From: Polyangium sp. 15x6
GTDB taxonomy: Bacteria; Myxococcota_A; Polyangia; Polyangiales; Polyangiaceae
NCBI RefSeq assembly: GCF_029960785.1
Contig: NZ_JASBQE010000011.1
Span: forward strand, 1-64,000
Direction: 5' to 3'
Length of the DNA stretch: 64,000 bases
Each line of letters opens with the position of its first letter. Position 1 is the first letter of the stretch. The notes below the pieces were generated by a model that searched no databases, was not told where the DNA came from, and worked only from the letters and a program-made list of their open reading frames with translations. This document shows positions 53,420 to 61,203 of the stretch, piece by piece. A program made the position numbers and the translations under genes.

Positions 53420-55900
53420 TCAGCGCACGAACACCGGGTTCGTGAAGGAGAGCGGCGGGACGCCGGGCACGTAGGCGTCCATCGTCTTCGTGCCGCGGGC
53501 GATCGCGAGGATCCAGTCGCCCTTCTCGAACGTCTCGCGGCTGCGCTGCTCGACGGGGCCCTTGCGGCCGGTGACCGGGAAGGTCCGCAGGGTTTTTCCG
53601 CGCTTGACGAGCTCGATGCGATCGACGTCGATCCAGGGCGGCGCGTCGACGCGGACGACGACCTCGGCCTCGCCCGGCGGGATCGTCTCGCCCATGGTTT
53701 TGCCGGCGACCTCGATCCGGACGAACGGCCCTCCCGAGACGCTCACATTTCCCTTGCGCAGCGCGTCCACGAAGGCCGCCTCGGAGACCACGCCCTTCAC
53801 GTCGCTCCCGACGAACACCATGTTCCGGGGCAAACCCGCCTCGTGGTAGACGAGCTTGTGCGAGTCGGAGTTGCCCGTGCCGACGACGCGGAAGCCGGCG
53901 TCGAGCAGCGCATACCAGTCGCGCATGACCGGCTCGACCCCGGCGATGTAACGGGAATGGTCGCCGTTGTAGACCTCGAGCAGATCGAAGCCCATGTCGG
54001 CGATCGGGGAGCGGTCGAGCCAACCTTTGAGGTCGTCCGTGTCGAGGCGGAGGAGCTCGAAATAACCGATGCCGCCCCAGCGCGGGTGGTTCACCTGGAG
54101 GATCGTGCTCGTGCCGTAAGGCTTCTGCGCGCGCGCGGCGGCGAAGATCTCGGCCGGCAGGACCCCGATCCAGGGGAGCGCCGCGGACGCGGGGAGGAGC
54201 GGGAAGACGTTGAAATGGCCCCAGGCAGGCGAGGTGACCTCGTCGCCGACGATGCTCACGAGATCGGAGGCGAGGCCCATTTCGCGGATCGTGGGGCCGT
54301 AATCGGTGACGGCGTTGTGGTCGGTGGCGACCGCGACGTCGACGCCCACGGAGACGAGGCTACGCACGCGCTCGGCGAGCGGCGCGGGGGCGTCGGGGGA
54401 AGGTTCGGCGTGGAGGTGCAGGTCGGCCGAGACGAACCCTTTCGTGTCGACGACACGTTCGAGCTTCGCGCGGACGGTGACCTCGCGGCCCGCGGCCACC
54501 TCGATGTCCTCCTCGTGGGCCGTGTACGAAAAGCCGCGCGTGAGGGCGACGTGGTATTTGCCGGGCGGGAGGAAGAGCTCGCGCTCGCCGCGGTCGAGGT
54601 AAACGACGTTGAGGGCCGCGCCGAGGAGGGGTTCGTCACCCCAGTCGGGATCGGACGTGCCGTCCTTGCCACGCACGAGGAGCCGCGCGGGAAGGGGTTT
54701 TCCGCCGTCGGTGACGGCGACACGCAGGCGCCCGGCGGAGGGTTTGGCACGGGCGATCTCGGCGGCGAGAGATTCGACGCGGATCCAGGGGCCCGGGGCG
54801 TGGCCCGGCGCGACGAGGCGGGCGTCGAAGCAGCCCTCGGGCAAGTCGATCGTGCGGTCTGTCTTGCCAAACATGCGCTCGTCGGCGGCGAGCTCGACGT
54901 AGATGCGGCGACGGCCGGCGCCGTCGCAGCGGGCGAGCTCGACGCGGGCGCCGCGGACGGGGAGCGTGGGGAGAGTGACGCGGCGGCGATTGGCGGGGGC
55001 GCGGCAGGGCAAGGCGAGCGCGGCGTCGCCGGAGGAGCGGTCGCTCAGGGTGACGGCGACGCGGCGTCGCTCGGAGGCGCCGGCGTGGACGACGGGGACG
55101 ACGCGCTCGCCGGTGAGGGCGGCCTCGAAAAACCCATATTCGGGCGAGCCGAAGCGGGCGAAGAGCGGGCCTTCCTCGGAGCAGAGCGCGTATGAGGTGC
55201 CGAGGCTCTGGCGGGCGACGAATTCGGTCCGGAGCTGAAAAGCCCGGGTGATGGGCCCCGCGCCCTCGATCCACGTGGGCACGTTGCCCCAGTGGATGTT
55301 CTCGCCGAGGGTGACGGCGAGCGCGGGGAGGCGCTTGGCCGCGCCGAGGGGGCCGGGATCGACGGGCTCGATCTCGGGCGAGGTGACGGCGAGGCTCTCG
55401 ATCCAGAGCGCATCGCCGGGGCCGAAGAAATAAAAGCTCACGTGCGTGAGGGGCTGGCCACGCACGGCGCGATCGACGCGGATGATGTTTTTCTTTTCGC
55501 CGACGAGCTCCACCCGGACGACGTCGGTGGCCGCGACGCCGAGGCCCATCTGGACGACGGATTGCAGGGAGACCATTCCATCCGCGCCGCCCTCGGAGCC
55601 ATAATCGACGAGGTGGCCACGCGCGGAGACGACGGCGACGCGGCCCGCGTGCGAGAGGACGAAATCCCCCGGGCGAGCATCGACGCGCAAGCCTGTGAGC
55701 GGGACTTTTTCGCGCGACTCGACGGGCGCGGCGGTGCCGAGGGCGCCGCTCGGAGGATCGACCGGGACCTCGCGCGGGACGACAGGCGCAGGCGGTTCCT
55801 CGGGGGGATCGGAGGCAGGCGCGCCCGTGGGGCTGGGTGAGGCGGCGCAGGAGACGGCGACGGCGGCGAGCGCGAGGACGAACGGGGAGGAGAGGCGCAT
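53420..55900 (-). CDS. PHP-domain metallophosphoesterase-like lipoprotein
   Basis: An 826-residue protein. The signal peptide has lipobox AVSC near residue 18, and a Pro-rich linker follows. A ~450-residue N-terminal part of beta-rich domains ends with a carboxypeptidase-regulatory-like segment (LFLPPGKYHVALTRGFSYTA). At about residue 492 begins a PHP domain: SADLHLHAEPSPDAP (HxH), VAVATDHNAVTDYG, VGDEVTS, GHFNVFP and later TGNSDSH. These are the metal ligands of the PHP family. The domain is phosphoesterase-like, and this secreted version of unknown substrate occurs in several Proteobacteria. The ATG at 55900 fits the signal peptide; the longer frame was rejected. It lies 52 bp downstream of the ATPase-TOPRIM pair. 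Confidence 0.82.
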   Translation of the reverse strand: MRLSSPFVLALAAVAVSCAASPSPTGAPASDPPEEPPAPVVPREVPVDPPSGALGTAAPVESREKVPLTGLRVDARPGDFVLSHAGRVAVVSARGHLVDYGSEGGADGMVSLQSVVQMGLGVAATDVVRVELVGEKKNIIRVDRAVRGQPLTHVSFYFFGPGDALWIESLAVTSPEIEPVDPGPLGAAKRLPALAVTLGENIHWGNVPTWIEGAGPITRAFQLRTEFVARQSLGTSYALCSEEGPLFARFGSPEYGFFEAALTGERVVPVVHAGASERRRVAVTLSDRSSGDAALALPCRAPANRRRVTLPTLPVRGARVELARCDGAGRRRIYVELAADERMFGKTDRTIDLPEGCFDARLVAPGHAPGPWIRVESLAAEIARAKPSAGRLRVAVTDGGKPLPARLLVRGKDGTSDPDWGDEPLLGAALNVVYLDRGERELFLPPGKYHVALTRGFSYTAHEEDIEVAAGREVTVRAKLERVVDTKGFVSADLHLHAEPSPDAPAPLAERVRSLVSVGVDVAVATDHNAVTDYGPTIREMGLASDLVSIVGDEVTSPAWGHFNVFPLLPASAALPWIGVLPAEIFAAARAQKPYGTSTILQVNHPRWGGIGYFELLRLDTDDLKGWLDRSPIADMGFDLLEVYNGDHSRYIAGVEPVMRDWYALLDAGFRVVGTGNSDSHKLVYHEAGLPRNMVFVGSDVKGVVSEAAFVDALRKGNVSVSGGPFVRIEVAGKTMGETIPPGEAEVVVRVDAPPWIDVDRIELVKRGKTLRTFPVTGRKGPVEQRSRETFEKGDWILAIARGTKTMDAYVPGVPPLSFTNPVFVR

Positions 55901-55952
55901 CGAGGGGCGCGAGGATAACCGACGGGGCTCTACCGTGCGAGCCCCCAGCCGA

Positions 55953-56600
55953 TCATCCTGGCTCGTCGCGCACGTCGAGCGCCTCGCGAACTCGGTCGAG
56001 CCAGAGCCGCAACGATCGGGCGTCCTCGCGTACCCGGGCGAGATCGGAGGAAGCGACGACGGCGCGCTTCCCATCCAGCGTGGTGATATGGTGCCTTTCC
56101 TCGAGGACCTCCTTGGCGCTCCCGTGCCTCTCCGCGTCCTTGTGATTCAGGAGAGAGAGCACCCAAGATTCGACCTCCTCGATCGCGACACCGCCGGCGA
56201 TCCTTGGGGCGAAACGCTCACGAGCCAGCGTCAGCGCTGTCTCGATGTCGTCGGCTCGCCCTTCATCTCGATCACGATCCCGGACGAACACGAGCGCGTC
56301 ATACCCTTTTTCCTCGGCGAGGAGCGCGAGACCGAGGACGGTGTGGCCCTCGGCGCCGAGGTGCTTGCCCCGCGTGTCGCTGAGCGTTGGACGATTGTCC
56401 TGACTTCCCCGCCTGGCGACGTACTTGGGGATTCTCTTCCAGAACCTCGCGTCCACAACCGACCATCCATCCGGTCGAATACGACGGAGAAAGGCTTCGA
56501 TCAAGCCGTCTCCTATGTCGTTTTGGCGAGACCGATGGGGCTCTTCGATGGCCCATCGGCCGAGTTCGTCCTTGCCCTCGCCGGCGATGAGCAGCTTCAT
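55953..56600 (-). CDS. TOPRIM/DUF4276-like nuclease-type protein
   Basis: A 215-residue cytoplasmic protein that begins with MKLLIAGEGKDELG: a TOPRIM-type glutamate motif (E8). The DxD part is FVRDRDRD (D108/D110). A later VAIEEVESWVLSL fits the E-x-W segment of the DUF4276/RloB-type TOPRIM proteins. Such proteins act as nucleases or effectors paired with OLD-like ATPases. The start ATG overlaps the stop of the ATPase gene by four bases, so the two are translationally coupled. Codon choice here has more A/T in third positions than in the neighbours. The two proteins together probably form a phage-defence module; see findings. Confidence 0.72.
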   Translation of the reverse strand: MKLLIAGEGKDELGRWAIEEPHRSRQNDIGDGLIEAFLRRIRPDGWSVVDARFWKRIPKYVARRGSQDNRPTLSDTRGKHLGAEGHTVLGLALLAEEKGYDALVFVRDRDRDEGRADDIETALTLARERFAPRIAGGVAIEEVESWVLSLLNHKDAERHGSAKEVLEERHHITTLDGKRAVVASSDLARVREDARSLRLWLDRVREALDVRDEPG

Positions 56601-57709
56601 CGAGCGGCTGCCTCGAAGAGCGGGGCCTCCACGTTCCCATCAGCGTACGCGAGCCAGAGTTCGCCGAGCGCGTAGACGCTCGAACGCTTCTCGAAGTTGG
56701 GCGTGTCTTTGATCGGGGTGACCTTGGTGCCTTCTTCTAGCGATGGGCGCGTGACGACGGAGACCTCGTCGGGGTTCAGCTCATTAATCACGAGGGGGCT
56801 GTGCGTCGCCATGAGGACCTGAACGCCGGATTCATCGACGATCGCCCTAAGGATGCGGACGATCTCCGCGATGCGTGCGGGATGGAGGCCGTTCTCGGGC
56901 TCCTCGACGAGAATTACGGAAACGGGCTCAAGGTAGGGAATGGCCGCGAACGCAAGGTAGTAGAGGAGACCTTCGCTGATCTGGTTGGCTCGCAGCTTCA
57001 TTCCGGATTTCAGCTCGACCTCAAGCTCCAGCCTCGTCGGTGATATGGGCAGCACGCCAATGCGCTTGATCGTAGGAAAAAGCTTCTCAACCGACGCACG
57101 AATGTTTGCCCATGCGTCGTCGCCCCGCCCAATGATCGCCTGGTAGACACCAGGCAAACCGTACCCTCTCTCGTCGAGAAAACCGGCACTCGTGCCAAAC
57201 GGTATCAATCCGCTCGGCTCGCGGAGTGCGCTCGCCCCAAAGTGAATCAGCCGCGCGGTCCTCAGTTGGTCGAGAATCTTGCGTTGGTCTTCGAAAACGT
57301 TATCCCAATAAACGCTGGAGGCATCCCACGATCGCTCCTGACCGAGTCCACGATCCAGCTCAAAAAACAACTGACTACCCCGCTCGTTCACATGAGGTGT
57401 GCCAGACTCTGGATCCATAGATCTGACTCTATAGTGTCCACCCTCTACGTCGCACGCGAGGGTCGCCCGCGCCGCTTTACCCATCGCCTCGGCCTTCACG
57501 AATTCGGATGGCAACATCGGGTCGAATGGCAACCACTTGTCTTCTCGTCGCTCGAACTTCCCACCCGCAAACTGCACGACCGTCCGGATTCCTCTCAAAA
57601 TGGTGCTCTTCCCGCTGTCATTCGGCCCGATAAATGCGTGAAGAGGTGTGAGCCCGACGGTCACATCCTTGAGGCATCCGTAGTTCTTGGCGTGAAACGT
57701 CTTGATCAT
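56597..57709 (-). CDS. OLD/RecF-type AAA ATPase
   Basis: A 370-residue SMC/ABC-type ATPase of the AAA_15/AAA_21 group. The N-terminus FHAKNYGCLKDVTVGL is typical of RecF-like ATPases. Walker A is GPNDSGKST (28-36, K34). A signature-like motif is in QISEGLLYYLAFAA. Walker B is VILVEEPENGLHP and the switch His is in MATHSPLVINEL. No coiled-coil insert of Rad50 length is present. It pairs with the overlapping TOPRIM gene, in the order ATPase-TOPRIM, as in split OLD systems. The gene is visibly less GC-rich than the surroundings, suggesting recent transfer. Confidence 0.85.
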   Translation of the reverse strand: MIKTFHAKNYGCLKDVTVGLTPLHAFIGPNDSGKSTILRGIRTVVQFAGGKFERREDKWLPFDPMLPSEFVKAEAMGKAARATLACDVEGGHYRVRSMDPESGTPHVNERGSQLFFELDRGLGQERSWDASSVYWDNVFEDQRKILDQLRTARLIHFGASALREPSGLIPFGTSAGFLDERGYGLPGVYQAIIGRGDDAWANIRASVEKLFPTIKRIGVLPISPTRLELEVELKSGMKLRANQISEGLLYYLAFAAIPYLEPVSVILVEEPENGLHPARIAEIVRILRAIVDESGVQVLMATHSPLVINELNPDEVSVVTRPSLEEGTKVTPIKDTPNFEKRSSVYALGELWLAYADGNVEAPLFEAAAR

Positions 57710-57753
57710 CGCTCAACCCTAGGCCGGAGATCGGGTCACACCCTGGCAGGCTC

Positions 57754-60700
57754 TTACCTTACCTCATGTCCTCCACTCGCGCCGCTTCCAACTTTTTCCG
57801 CACGTCCACCTTTCGATCGCTCGGGCTGCCCCAGCATCTTTCCGAGAAGCTCCCTCACCCCGCGCTTGTCGAGCTTCGTCTCTTCCCCGGGCGCCGCGTG
57901 GCATTGCGGAATTTGCAAGCACGACGGGCACCCCTCGGCCGCGGCGCACCGCGCCGGGCAACGCTCGACGATCGCCAGGGAAAACCCACAGGCCACGCGC
58001 AGGACGTCGAGCGTCACCGCCTCGGAGAAACCCACGCCGCCCGGATGCGCGTCGACGAACGCGATCGCGGGCGTCTCGGCGGCGCCGAAGCGCGCGGCGC
58101 GCACGATGAGCAGGTCCTCTTCGCGGCACCACACGAACGCCGGCAAAGTGACGCGGAAGAGGTGCACGAGCGCGTGGAGCGTGCCCTCGGCGATCGTACC
58201 GAACGAGGCCTCGGGCAGCGCGAGGACCGCGGCCTTCGTCGAATAACGGTGAAGGAGCGGATCGGCGTAGAGGGTCACGTCGCGCGGCTTTCCGTCGGGG
58301 CCGTGGCGGCGCAGGCCGAGGCTACGTTCCTCGACCTCGACGAGCCTGCGCTCGAAGACGAACTGCGCGCCGCCGAGCGATCGGAGGGGCTCGGCGCGGC
58401 GCTCGGCCCGCTCCCCTTCCCCGCCCTGCTTGGAGAGAGCTTCTTTGCGGCGCTCGATCGGGGTGACCGTGACCTCGCGAATGGGGCTCGTGACGAGCAA
58501 GCGCTCCTCGCGCTCGCACGCGACGCGGCCGGCGGCGAGGCCGTCCTGCTCGGAGGCCGGTTTGACCACGTACCGGCCGCCGCGGAAGACGAAGATGCGG
58601 CCGGGATACGCGGCCGAGAGCATTCGCGCGCGCTCGACGCCGTAGAGGACCTCGCCCGTGTGGCGATCGACGAGCCGCGCAGGCTCGGCCGCGACGTCGA
58701 AGCAAAGCGTCGGGTGCGCCTCGCCGGCCGCGGAGACCCGCGAGACCTCGCGGCGCTCGCCGGTCTCGGGATCTAGGACGGTGTGCACGGTCCGCGCGAG
58801 GCGCGGGGCCTCGATGGAGGCGTTTTCCGCAGGGGAAAGCTCGCTTTGCACGAGGGGGCGCGAGAAGTCCGCGGCGAGCTCGTCCTCGCTCCACGAGGCC
58901 TCGACGAGCGCCGCCCGGAGGTGCGCTCGCTGAATGACCTCGGCGAGCGGATCGACGATGAGCGCGCAGCCGAGGTCGAGGTCGGGGTGACGGAAATGCG
59001 GGCGCTCGGCCGCGAGGAGCGAGGAGAACGGGTCGGGATCGGGCTGCCAGAGGACGAGGACTTTCCGTTCGAGATCCGTCTGCGCGATGGCCTCGGCTTG
59101 CAGCTCGCCGGGCGATTGCGGGGTTTCAGGTTGGTCCGGTGAAACCTCTTTGGGCTCGGGCTTCGGGGGCGCGATGGCCTTGCCGACGCGCTCGCCGGCG
59201 CCGAGGGCGGCGACGCGCGCTTCCGGGACGGTGGCGGCGCGGAAGCCGACGTGGGCGGCGAGGATCGGGCTCTTTCCATACGTCGCGGCGCGGACGCGGG
59301 CAATGACGACCTCGGCCTCGGAGAGGGCGCGCGAGAGCTCGTGGCGCTCCTCGGCGAAGGCGCGGCCGCGCGTGGCGACGTCGCGGCCGAGGGTCCATTC
59401 GTTGGCCCGCGCGACGTCGGCCCGCGAGAGGACGTCGTCGTACCCGAAGAGCTCCGCGGAAAAACCCTGCGCGAGGGATTCGCCGAGCGCGCGCACGGCA
59501 GGGTGCACGTCGGCCTGGGCGCGCGGGCGCGGGGGGAGGAAATACGAGACGATCGGGGGGCGCGGGGCGCCGTCGACCTCGGGGCCGAGCACGAGCATGG
59601 GGCGGCCGACGAGGCGCTCGCCGAGCTGGCCGAGGTCGCGGAAGGAAGGATCGGCCGTGCAGAGGAAACGAATGCGCTCTCCGCGTTCGAAGGAGCGCGC
59701 GGAGACGCGGCCGGCGGCGCGGCGGAGGCGGCGGAGGAGCAAGGCGAGGTGCGCGCCGGGGGCGCCGTGCCATTCTTCGAGGTCCGGGAGGACGACGAGC
59801 CCCATGCCGCCGAGGAATGCGGACCATTCTTTTTGCCGGCCGCAAAGCTCGCGGTGCACGCCTTCGGGGTCGGCGAAGACGAGCGAGGGCGACGCGTGCG
59901 TCGGATCGGCCGCGCCCGCGCCGGACGCGATGTTCGCCGCGTGGACGTTCCATTTCCAGCGCAGGGCCTCCGCGCGCGCGAAGACGCGCCGCTCGGCCGC
60001 GCGCGCGGCCGCGGCGGAGGGCGCGAGCCAAAGGACGTTCTCGGCCTCGACGAGGAGCGCGTAAAAAAGGAGCAGGTCGAGCGTCGTGGTTTTTCCCGAG
60101 AGCGGCGGCGTGCAGAGGAGGATGTTCTTCCGCTCCTCGAAGGCGTCGCAGGCGAGGCCCTGATGGACGTAGAGCCCTTTTCCGGCGCCGAGCTCGCGCG
60201 AGAGATCGTCGAGCAAACGTTTGGCGCGTAAATCGGTGCCGGGCGAGATGCGGGCGGGCTCGACGCCGGGCGTCTCCGGGGGCAGGAGCAAGGGGCCCTG
60301 CGCCGCGTGAATGGCCTCGACGAGCGGGCGGAGCTCGGGCCTCGGCGCGGGGGGTTCTTCCTTTTTCTCGGGCTCGGGTTTGTCAGGGCTCTTCGTGCGG
60401 GTCGCGAGGTTCCGGCGCAGGCCGTCGAGCGCGATCGCGGAGCCGACCCAGAGCGGCGCCGAAAAATGCCCGGCGAGCGCGGCCGGGAGGGCGAGCGCGG
60501 CGAGGCCGCCGAGGGCAAACACGAGCGGGCCTTGCCAGCGCACGAAGCGGGACTCGACGTATTCGACGCTGGTCCAGTGGCCGAGGAGCTTGAAGACGCG
60601 GCCGAATCGGTCGTCGGCGAGGGGCGCGCTCTCGACGGGTTTGACCGGGAGCGGGCGGCCCTCGGCGAGGGCCTTGGCGATGGCTTTTTGCTGTTCGAGG

Positions 60701-61203
60701 CGCTCGCGCGCGAGGACGTCGTCCGGCTTCTGCTCGAGCGAGCCGAGCTCTTCGATCGTCCGCGCAGCCCAGAAGACGAGGCCGAGGTAGACGACGACGC
60801 CGAGGAGCAAGGCGAGCGGCAAATGCACGGGGCCGGGGAGAACGAATCGACCCCCCGCGGCGAGGGCGAGGATCTTCCGCAAGGCCTCGTATGCTTCCCG
60901 CCCCTCCCCCGGCGCGAGGAGCAAAAGGACGCGCTCCTCGATCAGCAGCATGTCGTAATGGGCGAGCAAGGCGTCGACGATCGCCACGACGAGCGAGAGC
61001 GCGAAGATGACGAGGCCGGCGAGCGCAAAAAGAGGGCCGGTGGAGACGCGGATGGCGCGGAGTTCGAAACGAGCTTTCGCGAGGGCGCCGAGATAAAGGA
61101 GAATGGCGATGGCGATGGCCATGCCGCCGAGGCTCGTGCGAATGGGTTTGGCCTGGGCGAGGCGGGACCATTCGCCGAGGAGCGCGAGGATCGCGTCGAT
61201 CAC
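57754..61203 (-). CDS. Membrane-anchored Hrq1/MrfA-like helicase with DUF1998 C-terminus
   Basis: A 1149-residue protein. Four hydrophobic helices lie near 24-43, 56-80, 126-148 and 225-260. From ~330 the sequence follows the Hrq1/MrfA family of superfamily-2 helicases: LYVHQGLACDAFEERKNILL, Walker A TPPLSGKTT (365-373, K371), a motif II region VVLPDLEEWHGAPGAHLALLLRRLRR (473-476 PDLE in place of DEAH) and a SAT-like LCTADPSFRDLGQLGERLVG. The C-terminus is a DUF1998/MZB-type zinc domain: DAHPGGVGFSEAV, then CPARCAAAEGCPSCLQIPQC. Both the membrane anchor and the degenerate motif II are unusual. The start is GTG at 61203, overlapping the upstream stop (GTGA). The longer open frame to 63201 is antisense-type sequence over the neighbouring gene. 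Confidence 0.78.
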   Translation of the reverse strand: MIDAILALLGEWSRLAQAKPIRTSLGGMAIAIAILLYLGALAKARFELRAIRVSTGPLFALAGLVIFALSLVVAIVDALLAHYDMLLIEERVLLLLAPGEGREAYEALRKILALAAGGRFVLPGPVHLPLALLLGVVVYLGLVFWAARTIEELGSLEQKPDDVLARERLEQQKAIAKALAEGRPLPVKPVESAPLADDRFGRVFKLLGHWTSVEYVESRFVRWQGPLVFALGGLAALALPAALAGHFSAPLWVGSAIALDGLRRNLATRTKSPDKPEPEKKEEPPAPRPELRPLVEAIHAAQGPLLLPPETPGVEPARISPGTDLRAKRLLDDLSRELGAGKGLYVHQGLACDAFEERKNILLCTPPLSGKTTTLDLLLFYALLVEAENVLWLAPSAAAARAAERRVFARAEALRWKWNVHAANIASGAGAADPTHASPSLVFADPEGVHRELCGRQKEWSAFLGGMGLVVLPDLEEWHGAPGAHLALLLRRLRRAAGRVSARSFERGERIRFLCTADPSFRDLGQLGERLVGRPMLVLGPEVDGAPRPPIVSYFLPPRPRAQADVHPAVRALGESLAQGFSAELFGYDDVLSRADVARANEWTLGRDVATRGRAFAEERHELSRALSEAEVVIARVRAATYGKSPILAAHVGFRAATVPEARVAALGAGERVGKAIAPPKPEPKEVSPDQPETPQSPGELQAEAIAQTDLERKVLVLWQPDPDPFSSLLAAERPHFRHPDLDLGCALIVDPLAEVIQRAHLRAALVEASWSEDELAADFSRPLVQSELSPAENASIEAPRLARTVHTVLDPETGERREVSRVSAAGEAHPTLCFDVAAEPARLVDRHTGEVLYGVERARMLSAAYPGRIFVFRGGRYVVKPASEQDGLAAGRVACEREERLLVTSPIREVTVTPIERRKEALSKQGGEGERAERRAEPLRSLGGAQFVFERRLVEVEERSLGLRRHGPDGKPRDVTLYADPLLHRYSTKAAVLALPEASFGTIAEGTLHALVHLFRVTLPAFVWCREEDLLIVRAARFGAAETPAIAFVDAHPGGVGFSEAVTLDVLRVACGFSLAIVERCPARCAAAEGCPSCLQIPQCHAAPGEETKLDKRGVRELLGKMLGQPERSKGGRAEKVGSGASGGHEVR

